This document shows, piece after piece, positions 7,285-14,564 of a stretch of 35,232 nt of DNA. This DNA is from an uncultured Lachnospiraceae bacterium (GTDB lineage: Bacteria; Bacillota; Clostridia; Lachnospirales; Lachnospiraceae), in contig CAJTMZ010000033.1 in the NCBI GenBank assembly GCA_910577445.1, positions 1 to 35,232 of the forward strand. Direction: 5' to 3'. The translations under genes and the position numbers were made by a program. A model generated the notes under the pieces. That model was given only the letters and a program-made list of their open reading frames with translations. It ran no database searches and was not told where the DNA came from. Position 1 is the first letter of the stretch, and each line of letters opens with the position of its first letter.

Positions 7285-7935
7285 TCAGGCCACATACAGG
7301 TACATAAAAATAAAGTGGCAGATGCTACCGCCCATGACGAACAGGTGGAAAATTTCATGGGAGCCGAAAAACTCATGCTTTTTATTAAAAAGAGGAAGTT
7401 TTAACGCGTAGATTACGCCGCCCACGGTATAGATAACGCCGCCTGCAAGGAGCCATCCGAAAGCCGCGTGGGGTAAAATCTGCCACAAGGGACCGAACAC
7501 GGCAACGCAGTCCCATCCCATGGCAATGTAAATCATGGAGGAAAACCATTTCGGACAGGTAATCCAGCAGGCTTTCAGGGTCATGCCAAGAAGGGCGATT
7601 CCCCATACCGTTGCAAGAAGCGCATATCCTGTCTGTCCGCCCAGGATAATCAGGCAAACCGGCGTGTAGGAGCCGGCAATCAGCACAAAAATCATCATAT
7701 GGTCCAGCTTGCGGAAAACGCGCAGGGCTTTTCCCGTGATATTCAGCGAGTGATAGGTTGCGCTGGCGCCGTAAAGCAGTATCATGCTGATACAGAAAAT
7801 ACTTAAAGCCAGCAGTGTTTTGCCGCCGGAAGAAAGAGCGGATTTAATTAAAAGGGGAGCTGCCGCAAAGACGGCCATCATCATTCCGATAAAGTGTGTG
7901 ATTGCGCTGCCCGGTTCCCGTATAGTAATTTGCAT
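7285..7935 (-). CDS. Hemolysin III family (PAQR-type) membrane protein
   Basis: This 216-residue protein has seven predicted transmembrane helices and the PAQR/hemolysin III pattern: an early GSAITHFIGM segment with His, SATYHSLNITGKALRVFRKLDH in the middle, and HEIFHLFVMGGSICHF near the C-terminus. The conserved Ser/Asp/His residues form a metal site in adiponectin receptors. Bacterial members (YqfA, TrhA) affect membrane lipid homeostasis; the hemolysin name is historical. The start at 7935 follows CAGGAGGTG. A promoter and a perfect 17-base inverted repeat lie upstream, so it appears to be a single, regulated gene. Confidence 0.9.
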   Translation of the reverse strand: MQITIREPGSAITHFIGMMMAVFAAAPLLIKSALSSGGKTLLALSIFCISMILLYGASATYHSLNITGKALRVFRKLDHMMIFVLIAGSYTPVCLIILGGQTGYALLATVWGIALLGMTLKACWITCPKWFSSMIYIAMGWDCVAVFGPLWQILPHAAFGWLLAGGVIYTVGGVIYALKLPLFNKKHEFFGSHEIFHLFVMGGSICHFIFMYLYVA

Positions 7936-7971
7936 AAATGACACCTCCTGAATATGTTGAATACGCAATAA

Positions 7972-8032
7972 GTAGTTTTAAAAACTACATGTAATATATT
8001 ATGATACTACTACGTATTGTTTCGTGTGTCAA
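7972..8032 (-). promoter_or_regulatory. Promoter and perfect palindrome upstream of hemolysin III gene
   Basis: On the minus strand TTGACA (8032-8027) is followed after 17 bases by TAGTAT (8009-8004). Just inside the transcript lies GTAGTTTTaAAAACTAC (7972-7988), a perfect 8-base inverted repeat around one base. Further GTAGT half-sites overlap the -10 (complement of ACTAC at 8006-8010 and 8009-8013). This looks like a repressor operator; an RNA hairpin is the alternative. Confidence 0.6.
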
Positions 8033-8120
8033 CCGAATTTATACAAATTTTAGAAGTTAATATGCTGCCCGCGGCAGGACAAAGACCGGGCCGTCTGTGG
8101 CAAATTATAAAAACAGCCGG

Positions 8121-8387
8121 TCAGTCCTCCTCAATCACATGGATTTCCAGATAATCAAAATCAACGGTTTCAATAAAGTTGTCCTGAGTAAAACGCGCCT
8201 TGTCGTGCCGTTTAAACTCCGCAATGGTAGCGTCTAGCCAGATTGGCTTTCCCAAATCAAATTCATAACAAATCTCATCCAGGGCCTGAAAGACCTTGTG
8301 CGTGCGGGTATCCTCCCGGTCGTTGCAGATGACGGTATCTTTAATTAAACGGTTATCCTTAAAAATTTTTGCCCACATTCTGAACAT
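8121..8387 (-). CDS. Small conserved hypothetical protein
   Basis: This 88-residue acidic cytoplasmic protein has no signal peptide or membrane segment. The sequence is compact, with WAKIFKDNRLIKDTVI, an EICYEFDLGKPIWL segment and the ending DFDYLEIHVIEED. It resembles hypothetical proteins I associate with Lachnospiraceae genomes, but no function is known to me. The frame is favoured over overlapping ones by its well-balanced composition; the ribosome binding site is weak (AAAGGAAAG about 18 bases upstream). It stands alone on the minus strand between the hemolysin III gene and the divergent alarmone synthetase. Confidence 0.7.
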   Translation of the reverse strand: MFRMWAKIFKDNRLIKDTVICNDREDTRTHKVFQALDEICYEFDLGKPIWLDATIAEFKRHDKARFTQDNFIETVDFDYLEIHVIEED

Positions 8388-8712
8388 AAATTTAACCCCA
8401 GCTTTCCTTTATTTTTCCCGGCAGGTGCAGTGCCAGTGTGCCTGCGCTTATCTTTGAGATTCAGGCATGGAATCATCATATCATACGGAAAATAAAAAAG
8501 CAGTAATAAAATCGGATATTTGACATAGACTTTTAAGGACCGTGTCCGATAAAAGCTATCCATGAAATATAAAATATTTTATGAATAATATACATTATTA
8601 TTCAAAAGTATGATAGAATATAAAAAAAGAGCAGTAACAAAAGGCGTATTATTTTTTGATTATGCTCTGAAAGCGGATAAAAATATACTGACGCGGCAAG
8701 GCGGGTGACAAA
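8388..8712. other. AT-rich divergent intergenic region
   Basis: This stretch separates the leftward 88-residue gene from the rightward alarmone synthetase. TGATAGAAT (8611-8619) is an extended -10 for the synthetase with no clear -35. The leader then holds AGAGCA (8628-8633), which could pair with TGCTCT (8663-8668) around a T-rich loop. TTGACA at 8520-8525 has no matching -10 at normal spacing. I see no gene here. Confidence 0.5.
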
Positions 8713-9354
8713 ATGGAATTATGCGACGAACGGGACAGCGACGTGGGAAGCTGGGAGGAAGTCATTCTGATTTACCGGTCTGCGCTGAAGCAGATTCAGA
8801 CGAAAATGGAAATACTGAATGACGAATTTCAGCATGTACACAGGTACAATCCCATTGAACATATAAAGTCCCGGCTCAAGACCTCTGAAAGTATTGTCAA
8901 AAAGTTAAAAAAGCACGGCTACGAGTCCACCATCCAAAACATGGTGCGGTATGTAAACGACATTGCGGGTGTCAGAGTAATCTGCTCCTTTACCTCCGAC
9001 ATCTACCGGATTGCGGAAATGATTACGAATCAGGACGACATCAAGGTGATTGGCGTCAAGGATTACATCATCAACCCCAAAGACAGCGGGTACAAGAGCT
9101 ACCACATGCTTGTGACAATACCTGTATATTTATCCGACAGAATTGAGCAGACAAAGGTAGAGATACAGATACGTACCGTCGCCATGGATTTCTGGGCGAG
9201 CCTGGAGCATAAAATCAATTACAAATTTGAGGGAATGGTTCCGGTACATATCGAAAAAGAGCTGATTGAATGCGCAAAAATGGTATCCGAACTGGACGCA
9301 AAGATGCTGTCCCTGAACGAAGAGGTATTGAGTATCAGTGCAAATCAAAAATAG
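8713..9354 (+). CDS. relQ: Small alarmone synthetase (RelQ/YjbM type)
   Basis: This 213-residue single-domain enzyme would transfer pyrophosphate from ATP to GDP or GTP, giving (p)ppGpp. Synthetase motifs are present: HIKSRLKTSESIVKKLKKHG (ATP side), NDIAGVRVICSF, YIINPKDSGYKSYHM (nucleotide loop) and VEIQIRTVAMDFWASLEHK. There is no hydrolase, TGS or ACT domain, so it is a short synthetase and not the bifunctional Rel. The length and C-terminal helical tail fit the RelQ group, which forms tetramers. GGGTGA lies just upstream of the ATG. It is monocistronic: its stop codon is inside a strong terminator. Confidence 0.92.
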   Translation: MELCDERDSDVGSWEEVILIYRSALKQIQTKMEILNDEFQHVHRYNPIEHIKSRLKTSESIVKKLKKHGYESTIQNMVRYVNDIAGVRVICSFTSDIYRIAEMITNQDDIKVIGVKDYIINPKDSGYKSYHMLVTIPVYLSDRIEQTKVEIQIRTVAMDFWASLEHKINYKFEGMVPVHIEKELIECAKMVSELDAKMLSLNEEVLSISANQK

Positions 9355-9378
9355 CCGACGGCTGTCGGCTGTTTTTTT
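9353..9378 (+). terminator. Intrinsic terminator of the alarmone synthetase gene
   Basis: AGCCGAC (9353-9359) pairs with GTCGGCT (9364-9370) around GGCT, followed by seven T (9372-9378). The stem begins within the TAG stop codon. The last T is directly followed by the first base of the 77-bp repeat. Confidence 0.9.
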
Positions 9379-9559
9379 GCGCGAGCAACGAGCCGGACGC
9401 GCGTGCTTGCACGTGCACCCGGCGACTGCCGCGTACAGCGAGGCGAAGCCGAGCGGCGCGAGTAATGAGTCAGGCGCGGGTGTTTGCACGCGCACCCGGC
9501 GACTGCCGCGTACAGCGAGGCGAAGCCGAGCGGCGCGAGCAACGGTTCAGGCGCGGGTG
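9379..9559. repeat. GC-rich 77-bp tandem repeat, 2.35 copies
   Basis: Unit 1 is 9379-9455, unit 2 is 9456-9532, and a partial third copy runs 9533-9559. Units 1 and 2 agree at 69 of 77 positions; the last 41 bases are identical and all eight changes lie in the first 36. The unit is much richer in GC than its surroundings and contains short dyads: GCGCGTGC/GCACGTGC in unit 1, CGGC/GCCG and GGC-GAA-GCC in both. Since 77 is not a multiple of three, no reading frame is conserved. It starts at the base after the upstream terminator and ends 11 bases before the AAAGGAGG of the next gene. Confidence 0.92.
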
Positions 9560-9586
9560 CAGAAGATATCAAAGGAGGAAAAGAAG

Positions 9587-10048
9587 ATGGCAATAGAAAG
9601 AGTAAGAGCCTATTTCAGAGAACACGGCATGGAAGAGCGGGTGCAGGAATTTTCCGTATCCAGCGCCACGGTGGAGCTGGCCGCAGCCGCGCTTAACTGC
9701 GAACCCCAGAGAATCGCAAAGACGCTTTCCTTTATGGTAAGCGACCGTCCGGTTCTTATAGTGGCGGCCGGGGACGTGAAAATCGACAATCCCAAATACA
9801 AGGCGCAGTTTGGCAAAAAGGCAAAGATGCTTTCGCCCCAGGAAGCGGAGGCGCTGGTGGGACATGCCGTAGGCGGAGTGTGCCCTTTTGCGGTAAACGA
9901 GGGTGTGGAGGTATATCTTGACGAATCGCTGAAACGGTTTGAGACGGTTTTTCCGGCCTGCGGAAGCGCAAACAGCGCGATAGAACTTACGATTCCCGAG
10001 CTTGAAAAATATTCCGGGGCGCTGGGCTGGGTGGATGTAAGGAAATAA
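9587..10048 (+). CDS. YbaK/EbsC-family aminoacyl-tRNA deacylase-like protein
   Basis: This 153-residue protein belongs to the YbaK/ProX editing-domain family, which hydrolyses mischarged Cys- or Ala-tRNA(Pro) or similar. Visible features are the conserved Lys45 in QRIAKTLSFMV, the DVKIDNPKYKAQFG segment, and GHAVGGVCPFAV with the family's GG-P-F turn. The start at 9587 follows AAAGGAGGAA. An open frame continues upstream into the 77-bp repeat, but that part is repeat-derived and should not be annotated as protein. The exact tRNA substrate cannot be told. A two-level hairpin ends the gene. Confidence 0.88.
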   Translation: MAIERVRAYFREHGMEERVQEFSVSSATVELAAAALNCEPQRIAKTLSFMVSDRPVLIVAAGDVKIDNPKYKAQFGKKAKMLSPQEAEALVGHAVGGVCPFAVNEGVEVYLDESLKRFETVFPACGSANSAIELTIPELEKYSGALGWVDVRK

Positions 10049-10077
10049 ACACCTGACGGCGGGAAACGCAATATCTG

Positions 10078-10133
10078 AGCCGGGCCGTCCGTCCGGCATA
10101 GCCGGCCATGTTCCCGGCTGGGTTTGGTTTTTC
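10078..10133 (+). terminator. Two-level hairpin terminator after the YbaK-like gene
   Basis: AGCCGGG (10078-10084) pairs with CCCGGCT (10113-10119), with an inner CCGGC (10093-10097)/GCCGG (10101-10105) stem. A T-rich tail with GGTTTTTC follows. It is about 30 bases past the stop codon. Confidence 0.7.
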
Positions 10134-10371
10134 TGGATAAAATGAGGAGTGCCCAGGCACATCTCTGCACCTGGGCTATTATGAAAAAATTTATCTATGC
10201 GTGTAATGAAAACACTACGTAATCCCTTGTTTGATTTAAATATAGTGTACAACACAAATATGAATAAAATATGAACACAATGTAAAAATATCGTTAATTA
10301 TTACAACTGCATAAAATAAACATCGGAAAAAGTATGCAAAATGCATAAAGATAAAATGGGAGGTTTTTACA
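10134..10371 (+). other. Intergenic region with a second stem-loop, before the MATE gene
   Basis: GCCCAGG (10151-10157) pairs with CCTGGGC (10170-10176) over a 12-base loop and lacks a T tail, so it is probably an RNA stem or back-up terminator. The rest is AT-rich and must hold the MATE promoter; TAAAAT (10312-10317) is a possible -10 without a good -35. A GGGAGG ribosome binding site is just before the MATE start. No gene is seen. Confidence 0.4.
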
Positions 10372-11754
10372 ATGGCATCAGTACGCAGTATGACCAGCGG
10401 TTCACCGGGAAAGCTGATTATTTCTTTCGCCCTGCCTTTAATGATAGGAAATTTATTTCAGCAGTTCTACACGATTGCGGACGCGGCTATTGTGGGACAG
10501 GTGCTGGGGGTTTCGGCGATTGCCGCGGTGGGAGCGGCGGAATGGATTATCTGGATGGTGCAGGGCATTATTCAGGGGTTTACCCAGGGCTTTTCCATTC
10601 AGATGGCCCACGAGTTCGGGGCCAGGGATTACAAAAAGCTCCGAAACGTTATCATAAATTCCGCATTTCTTGCGGCTGTAAGCGCATTGATACTGCTTGT
10701 GTCCGGACAGGCCCTTTCCGACTGGCTGCTTGGCGTTTTACATACGCCGGAGTCGGTTTTTGCGGACGCGTCGCTTTATATCAGAACGATGTTCTGGGGA
10801 ATACCGGTGGTAATGGCGTACAATCTCTTTGCCGGAGTGCTGCGTTCTTTAGGGGATGGCAAAACGCCTTTATACGCCATGGTATTTGCTTCCCTATTAA
10901 ACGTGGCTTTGGACATTCTGTTTGTCCCGGTGCTGCATATGGGCGTGTTCGGCGCTGCCGCTGCGACGGTAATCGCCCAGCTCTGCTCCGGTCTGTTTTG
11001 CTTTTTTAAGATTATAAGGATTGAAATACTGAAGTTTCAAAGAGAGGACTGCGCCTTGTCGGGAGAGCTGCAGCTTCGGCTTTTGAATCTGGGAATGCCC
11101 ATGGCTTTTCAAAACGCGGTGATTTCGGTAGGGGGCATGATTGTGCAGTTTGTGATTAACGGATTCGGCGTGGAATTTATCGCCGGATTCACGGCAACCA
11201 ACAAGCTGTACGGGATGCTTGAGGTGGCCGCAACCTCTTACGGTTTTGCCATGACCACCTATACGGGGCAGAATCTGGGAGCGGGAGAGCGGGAACGCGT
11301 CCGGTCAGGGTACCGTCAGGCGATGGCGATTGCCATGGCGACGTCCCTTGTGATTGCCGCCGTAATGGTTCTGGGCGGAAAAGCAATTTTACTCTGTTTT
11401 ATTTCAGGGGAGGCAAAGACGGTGGAGGCTACGCTTGCCATTGCTTACCACTATCTGTTTATTATGAGCGTGTGCCTGCCGGTTTTATATTATCTGCACG
11501 TGACCCGCTCCTGTATTCAGGGAATGGGAAATACGGTGCTGCCCATGCTTTCCGGGCTGGCGGAGTTTTTGATGCGTACGGCTTCCGCGTTGCTTTTGCC
11601 AAAGATTATGGGGCAGCAGGGAATCTTTTATGCGGAAATCGCGGCATGGCTTGGAGCGGATTTGGTTTTGGGCTTCAGCTATTATTACTGCGCGCGCGGA
11701 ATGAAAAAGCAGGGAGAGAAACGGGGAAAAAATGAGGATAGTCAATCTGATTGA
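10372..11754 (+). CDS. MATE family efflux transporter
   Basis: This 460-residue integral membrane protein has about 12 transmembrane helices in two similar halves. It has the MATE N-terminal pattern (GSPGKLIISFALPLMIGNLFQQFY, IVGQVLGVSAIAAVG) and the half-repeat in the second part (AFQNAVISVGGMIVQFVI, ATNKLYGMLE, TYTGQNLGAG). Such proteins export drugs, metabolites or flavins with Na+ or H+ coupling; the group resembles DinF/NorM-like Firmicutes members. The substrate is unknown. Its last 23 bases overlap the MBL-fold gene, which suggests coupled expression. Confidence 0.92.
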   Translation: MASVRSMTSGSPGKLIISFALPLMIGNLFQQFYTIADAAIVGQVLGVSAIAAVGAAEWIIWMVQGIIQGFTQGFSIQMAHEFGARDYKKLRNVIINSAFLAAVSALILLVSGQALSDWLLGVLHTPESVFADASLYIRTMFWGIPVVMAYNLFAGVLRSLGDGKTPLYAMVFASLLNVALDILFVPVLHMGVFGAAAATVIAQLCSGLFCFFKIIRIEILKFQREDCALSGELQLRLLNLGMPMAFQNAVISVGGMIVQFVINGFGVEFIAGFTATNKLYGMLEVAATSYGFAMTTYTGQNLGAGERERVRSGYRQAMAIAMATSLVIAAVMVLGGKAILLCFISGEAKTVEATLAIAYHYLFIMSVCLPVLYYLHVTRSCIQGMGNTVLPMLSGLAEFLMRTASALLLPKIMGQQGIFYAEIAAWLGADLVLGFSYYYCARGMKKQGEKRGKNEDSQSD

Positions 11755-12553
11755 AAATACAAAAGGGGACAGGGACTGCCTGTTCGAGCACGGACTGAGC
11801 TTTTACGTTGAGACGAAAAAACACAGGATTCTGGTGGATACGGGAGCCGGCGATTCGTTTATCAGAAACGCGGACCGGCTTTTTGTGGATTTAAAGCAGG
11901 TGGATATGGCGGTTTTAAGCCACGGGCATTACGACCACGCCGGTGGAATCTCCGCCTTTGCCCAAATAAATCAAAAGGCCGTAATTTACATGCATTCTCT
12001 GGCGGGCGAACCGTATTTTCACGAAAAAGAAGGCAAATACCGGTATATAGGCATTGACTCCGAAATCTTAAGTCTGCCGCAGATAGTATTTACCAGGGGA
12101 GAGAAGCAAATTGACGACGGCATATTTCTTTTTGGCGACGTGCGGGGAAGGAAACTCTGGCCCTCGGGAAACAGGGAGCTTAGGGTGAAAAAAGAGGACG
12201 GATACTGTCAGGATGAATTTCTGCACGAGCAGTACCTTGTTCTGGAGGAGGACGGAAAAAGGGTTTTGCTCTCAGGCTGCGCCCACAACGGAATTTTGAA
12301 CATTCTTGACAGATACCGGGAAATTTTCGGCTCTGAGCCGGACGCGGTAATCAGCGGATTTCATATGCAGAAAAAAGCCGGTTACACGGAAGAGGACATA
12401 GCGGTGATAAGGGAAATCGGAGAGAAGCTTAAAAAGAGCCGGACCCTGTTTTACACGGGGCACTGCACGGGGGAAATCCCTTTTTGGATAATGAAAGAGT
12501 GCATGGGAGAAAAGCTTCTGTACGTGCACAGCGGGGACGAAATCCTTTTGTAA
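11732..12553 (+). CDS. MBL-fold metallo-hydrolase
   Basis: This 273-residue cytoplasmic hydrolase has the metallo-beta-lactamase motif HGHYDHAGG (SHGHYDHAGG at about residues 68-77), further metal ligand candidates in LLSGCAHNGILN and AVISGFHM, and a late TGHCTG. The layout matches the subfamily named after archaeal methanopterin-like ribofuranosyl-aminobenzene phosphate synthases, common in Firmicutes without that pathway, so the assigned name would be misleading. The true substrate is unknown. It starts inside the MATE gene with a 23-base overlap in a different frame. It ends at a strong hairpin. Confidence 0.87.
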   Translation: MRIVNLIENTKGDRDCLFEHGLSFYVETKKHRILVDTGAGDSFIRNADRLFVDLKQVDMAVLSHGHYDHAGGISAFAQINQKAVIYMHSLAGEPYFHEKEGKYRYIGIDSEILSLPQIVFTRGEKQIDDGIFLFGDVRGRKLWPSGNRELRVKKEDGYCQDEFLHEQYLVLEEDGKRVLLSGCAHNGILNILDRYREIFGSEPDAVISGFHMQKKAGYTEEDIAVIREIGEKLKKSRTLFYTGHCTGEIPFWIMKECMGEKLLYVHSGDEILL

Positions 12554-12578
12554 AAACAGATGGAAAAATGCGGAAAAC

Positions 12579-12628
12579 AAACCGGCTGACGTCTGCGGTC
12601 CTATGGACCGTAAATGCCAGCCGGTTTT
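12579..12628. terminator. Bidirectional nested-hairpin terminator
   Basis: AAACCGGCTG (12579-12588) pairs with CAGCCGGTTT (12618-12627), enclosing a second perfect stem CGGTCC (12596-12601)/GGACCG (12605-12610). A T run follows on the plus strand and TTTGTTTT on the minus strand. It separates the MBL-fold gene from the convergent Cys/His-rich gene. Confidence 0.85.
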
Positions 12629-12658
12629 ATGAAATGCCGCAAAGCGGCTCACAGGTGC

Positions 12659-13132
12659 CTAACAATGATGTCTTCGGGAATGATGGGAGCCGTGGTGAGA
12701 GCTGCTGCGGCTGGGAGCACAATAGTTCCCGCTCTGACTGCCGCTCTGGGACGTACCATGGCAGGAATCACAGACATAACCGCAGGCGGCGCCTTCCCCG
12801 TAGACGCAGTTTTCATTATGCTCGTGCAGGCAGTTTAACTGTGATACGATGCAGCCGCCGGTTTCCGTACAGATATGGGTACAGTTTTTGCGGCATGCGT
12901 TTGAGTGAACATGGACACAGCTTGCAGAAAAATTGTAGCAGTCTTCTGTATGCGCGTGGGAACAGGCTGTTCCGGCCAGACATTCGTCCGTGTGCTCCAA
13001 GTGATGTCCGCACAGACCTGTAACGGTTGTCACATTTGCGTCAGGTGCGGCCTGTACCGGCGTACCGGGTACAACAAAAAGGATTGCTGCAAGAGAAAGA
13101 GCAGCAAAATTGCGTTTTGATAACAGTGCCAT
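12659..13132 (-). CDS. Secreted Cys/His-rich protein with CxHxHxxxC repeats
   Basis: This 157-residue protein starts with a clear signal peptide (about residues 1-28, ending VQA-AP). The mature part has, by my count, 16 Cys and 17 His residues. Three exact CxHxHxxxC units are seen (CSHAHTEDC, CVHVHSNAC, CLHEHNENC) plus looser variants (CGHHLEHTDEC, CTHICTETGGC). The tail is Ser/Gly/His-rich and ends SRRHHC. The start at 13132 follows AAGGAG. Similar C-H-H-C units occur in surface proteins of gut Firmicutes; a Zn or other metal-binding role is the obvious inference, but disulfide knotting is possible. No sortase motif or lipobox is visible, so release outside the cell is likely. Confidence 0.75.
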   Translation of the reverse strand: MALLSKRNFAALSLAAILFVVPGTPVQAAPDANVTTVTGLCGHHLEHTDECLAGTACSHAHTEDCYNFSASCVHVHSNACRKNCTHICTETGGCIVSQLNCLHEHNENCVYGEGAACGYVCDSCHGTSQSGSQSGNYCAPSRSSSHHGSHHSRRHHC

Positions 13133-13243
13133 TTCCTTACTCCTTTTTTCGCAGACACATTCAGGCAAATTTTGCGGTGTCTGCAACTTTAAATTTCTTC
13201 TTCTATATTATAGGATATTTCCGGCGGGCTTTCAAGTCCCCCG

Positions 13244-13272
13244 TTGTAAAAATCCGTCGGAAGTGATATGAT
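13244..13272 (+). promoter_or_regulatory. Promoter for the coiled-coil gene
   Basis: TTGTAA (13244-13249), a 17-base spacer and TATGAT (13267-13272), reading towards the gene at 13327. Confidence 0.6.
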
Positions 13273-13326
13273 ATTAAAACAGATACTCCATTATGCGCGG
13301 AAAGCGGCACGGAAATGAGGAAGACA

Positions 13327-13986
13327 ATGGATAATTTTATGGACAAAATTACACAAAAACTGAATTCACAGGAAATTATTCGGGCGAACGCGGCGGCAGA
13401 CGCGGCGGCGCTTGAAAATCTGGAAAAGCAGCTTACTTTGTTCAGGGACCAGATGCAGAGATATGACGACTGCCTTCAGGAAATGCGTAAGCTGAATCTG
13501 AAAAATATTGAAAGCGCTCAGGGTGTGCAGGAGCTGACTGCCAAAGCAAACGAAAAGCTGGACAAGACCCTGGAGACGGTAGAGACAGTGGAGACGATAT
13601 CTGTTTCAAAGATTAAGGAAACGTCGGAGCGCTCCATAGACGGCATTAACAAGGCATTGAACGAAGGTCTGAAGAAGATTGCCGAGATTCAGGAAAATCC
13701 GGAAAACATCGAGAAGCTTACCAGAGATTTGGCCGATATACAGACAAAAACAGGGGAACTTTTCCAGAATCTGGAAGAGTACCTGCACACCGACAACGTA
13801 AAGGTTTACCGCAACGTGCAGGCGTCTATGATAGAGGAGCTTGACAAGCAGACGGCGCTTTTGCAGGAGGGACAAAACAACCTTACCCGTAAAAGCCAGG
13901 CTATGTTTGTCTGCGTAATCATAACCATGGTAATTGCGCTGACGAATATTGCAGTTACCTTTGCCAGAATTCTGGGATTATTTTAA
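13327..13986 (+). CDS. Tail-anchored coiled-coil protein, function unknown
   Basis: This 219-residue protein is almost entirely charged helix with heptad-like spacing (about residues 5-190; DNLEKQL-type stretches, LNLKNIESAQGVQELTAKAN). It ends in one hydrophobic helix (FVCVIITMVIALTNIAVTF, about 195-214) and four further residues, so it is probably tail-anchored with the coiled coil in the cytoplasm. There is no enzyme motif. The start at 13327 follows AGGAAG; an ATG at 13315 is less well placed. A flavin reductase gene begins 10 bases downstream and probably shares the transcript. I recall similar hypotheticals in Lachnospiraceae but no function. Confidence 0.75.
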   Translation: MDNFMDKITQKLNSQEIIRANAAADAAALENLEKQLTLFRDQMQRYDDCLQEMRKLNLKNIESAQGVQELTAKANEKLDKTLETVETVETISVSKIKETSERSIDGINKALNEGLKKIAEIQENPENIEKLTRDLADIQTKTGELFQNLEEYLHTDNVKVYRNVQASMIEELDKQTALLQEGQNNLTRKSQAMFVCVIITMVIALTNIAVTFARILGLF

Positions 13987-13996
13987 GGGGTTGCCT

Positions 13997-14560
13997 ATGA
14001 GTAAGCAAAGCTGGAAACCGGGCAATATGCTCTATCCCTTACCGGCGGTGCTCGTCACGGTTGCGGACAGAAGCGGAAAGCCGAATATCTTTACGGCTGC
14101 CTGGGCGGGAACCGTGTGCAGCGACCCGCCGATGGTCTCCGTTTCGGTGCGCCCTGAGAGGTATTCTCACGGAATAATAGAGGAAACAGGAGAGTTCGTC
14201 ATCAATCTGACCACCGGGCGGCTGGTCCGGGCCACAGATTACTGCGGCGTAAAGAGCGGGAGGGATACGGACAAGATTAAAGATATGAAACTCCATCTTT
14301 TGCCGGGAGAAGCGGTAAAAGCCCCGCTTCTTGCGGAAAGTCCCGTGAACATCGAGTGCCGTGTGAAAGAGACTTTACGTCTGGGCAGCCATGATATGTA
14401 TCTGGCGGACGTTTTGGCGGTTCATGCGGACGAGGCGTACATGGATGAAAAAGGGCGTTTTTTTCTGGACAAGGCGAAGCCTATTGCCTATTCCCATGGC
14501 GGCTATTACCTTCTCGGGGAAAAACTGGGAACCTTTGGCTACAGCGTAAAGAAACGCTGA
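13997..14560 (+). CDS. Flavin reductase family protein
   Basis: This 187-residue protein is a flavin reductase-like split barrel: NMLYPLPAVLVTVADRSGKP at the N-terminus, then IFTAAWAGTVCSDPPMVSVSVRPERYSHGII (the typical FMN-binding turn with S-x-R-P-x-R), EFVINLTTGRLVRATDYCG, and a C-terminal PIAYSHGGYYLLGEKLGTFGYS. It would bind FMN and reduce it or a bound substrate with NAD(P)H. The start at 13997 follows AAGGGG. It is convergent with the polymerase gene, only 4 bases away, with no terminator between them. Confidence 0.87.
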   Translation: MSKQSWKPGNMLYPLPAVLVTVADRSGKPNIFTAAWAGTVCSDPPMVSVSVRPERYSHGIIEETGEFVINLTTGRLVRATDYCGVKSGRDTDKIKDMKLHLLPGEAVKAPLLAESPVNIECRVKETLRLGSHDMYLADVLAVHADEAYMDEKGRFFLDKAKPIAYSHGGYYLLGEKLGTFGYSVKKR

Positions 14561-14564
14561 GCTT

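Noticed and set aside
8345..8563. 72-residue minus-strand frame upstream of the small hypothetical gene
   Set aside because: It overlaps the better frame, has odd composition and covers an AT-rich promoter region.
9379..9559. CRISPR array
   Set aside because: The units are directly adjacent with no spacers, and no cas genes are nearby.
9338..9586. Open frame that would add an Arg/Ala-rich N-terminal extension to the YbaK-like protein
   Set aside because: It is translated terminator and 77-bp repeat; a strong AAAGGAGG and ATG at 9587 give the normal family length.
10341..11009. Plus-strand frame overlapping the MATE gene
   Set aside because: The MATE frame shows full family motifs; this one is Gly/Cys/Arg-rich noise in another frame.
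12484..13023. Long plus-strand open frame rich in Arg, Ser and His
   Set aside because: It is antisense to the Cys/His-rich secreted protein gene, which has a signal peptide and ribosome binding site, and it runs through a terminator.
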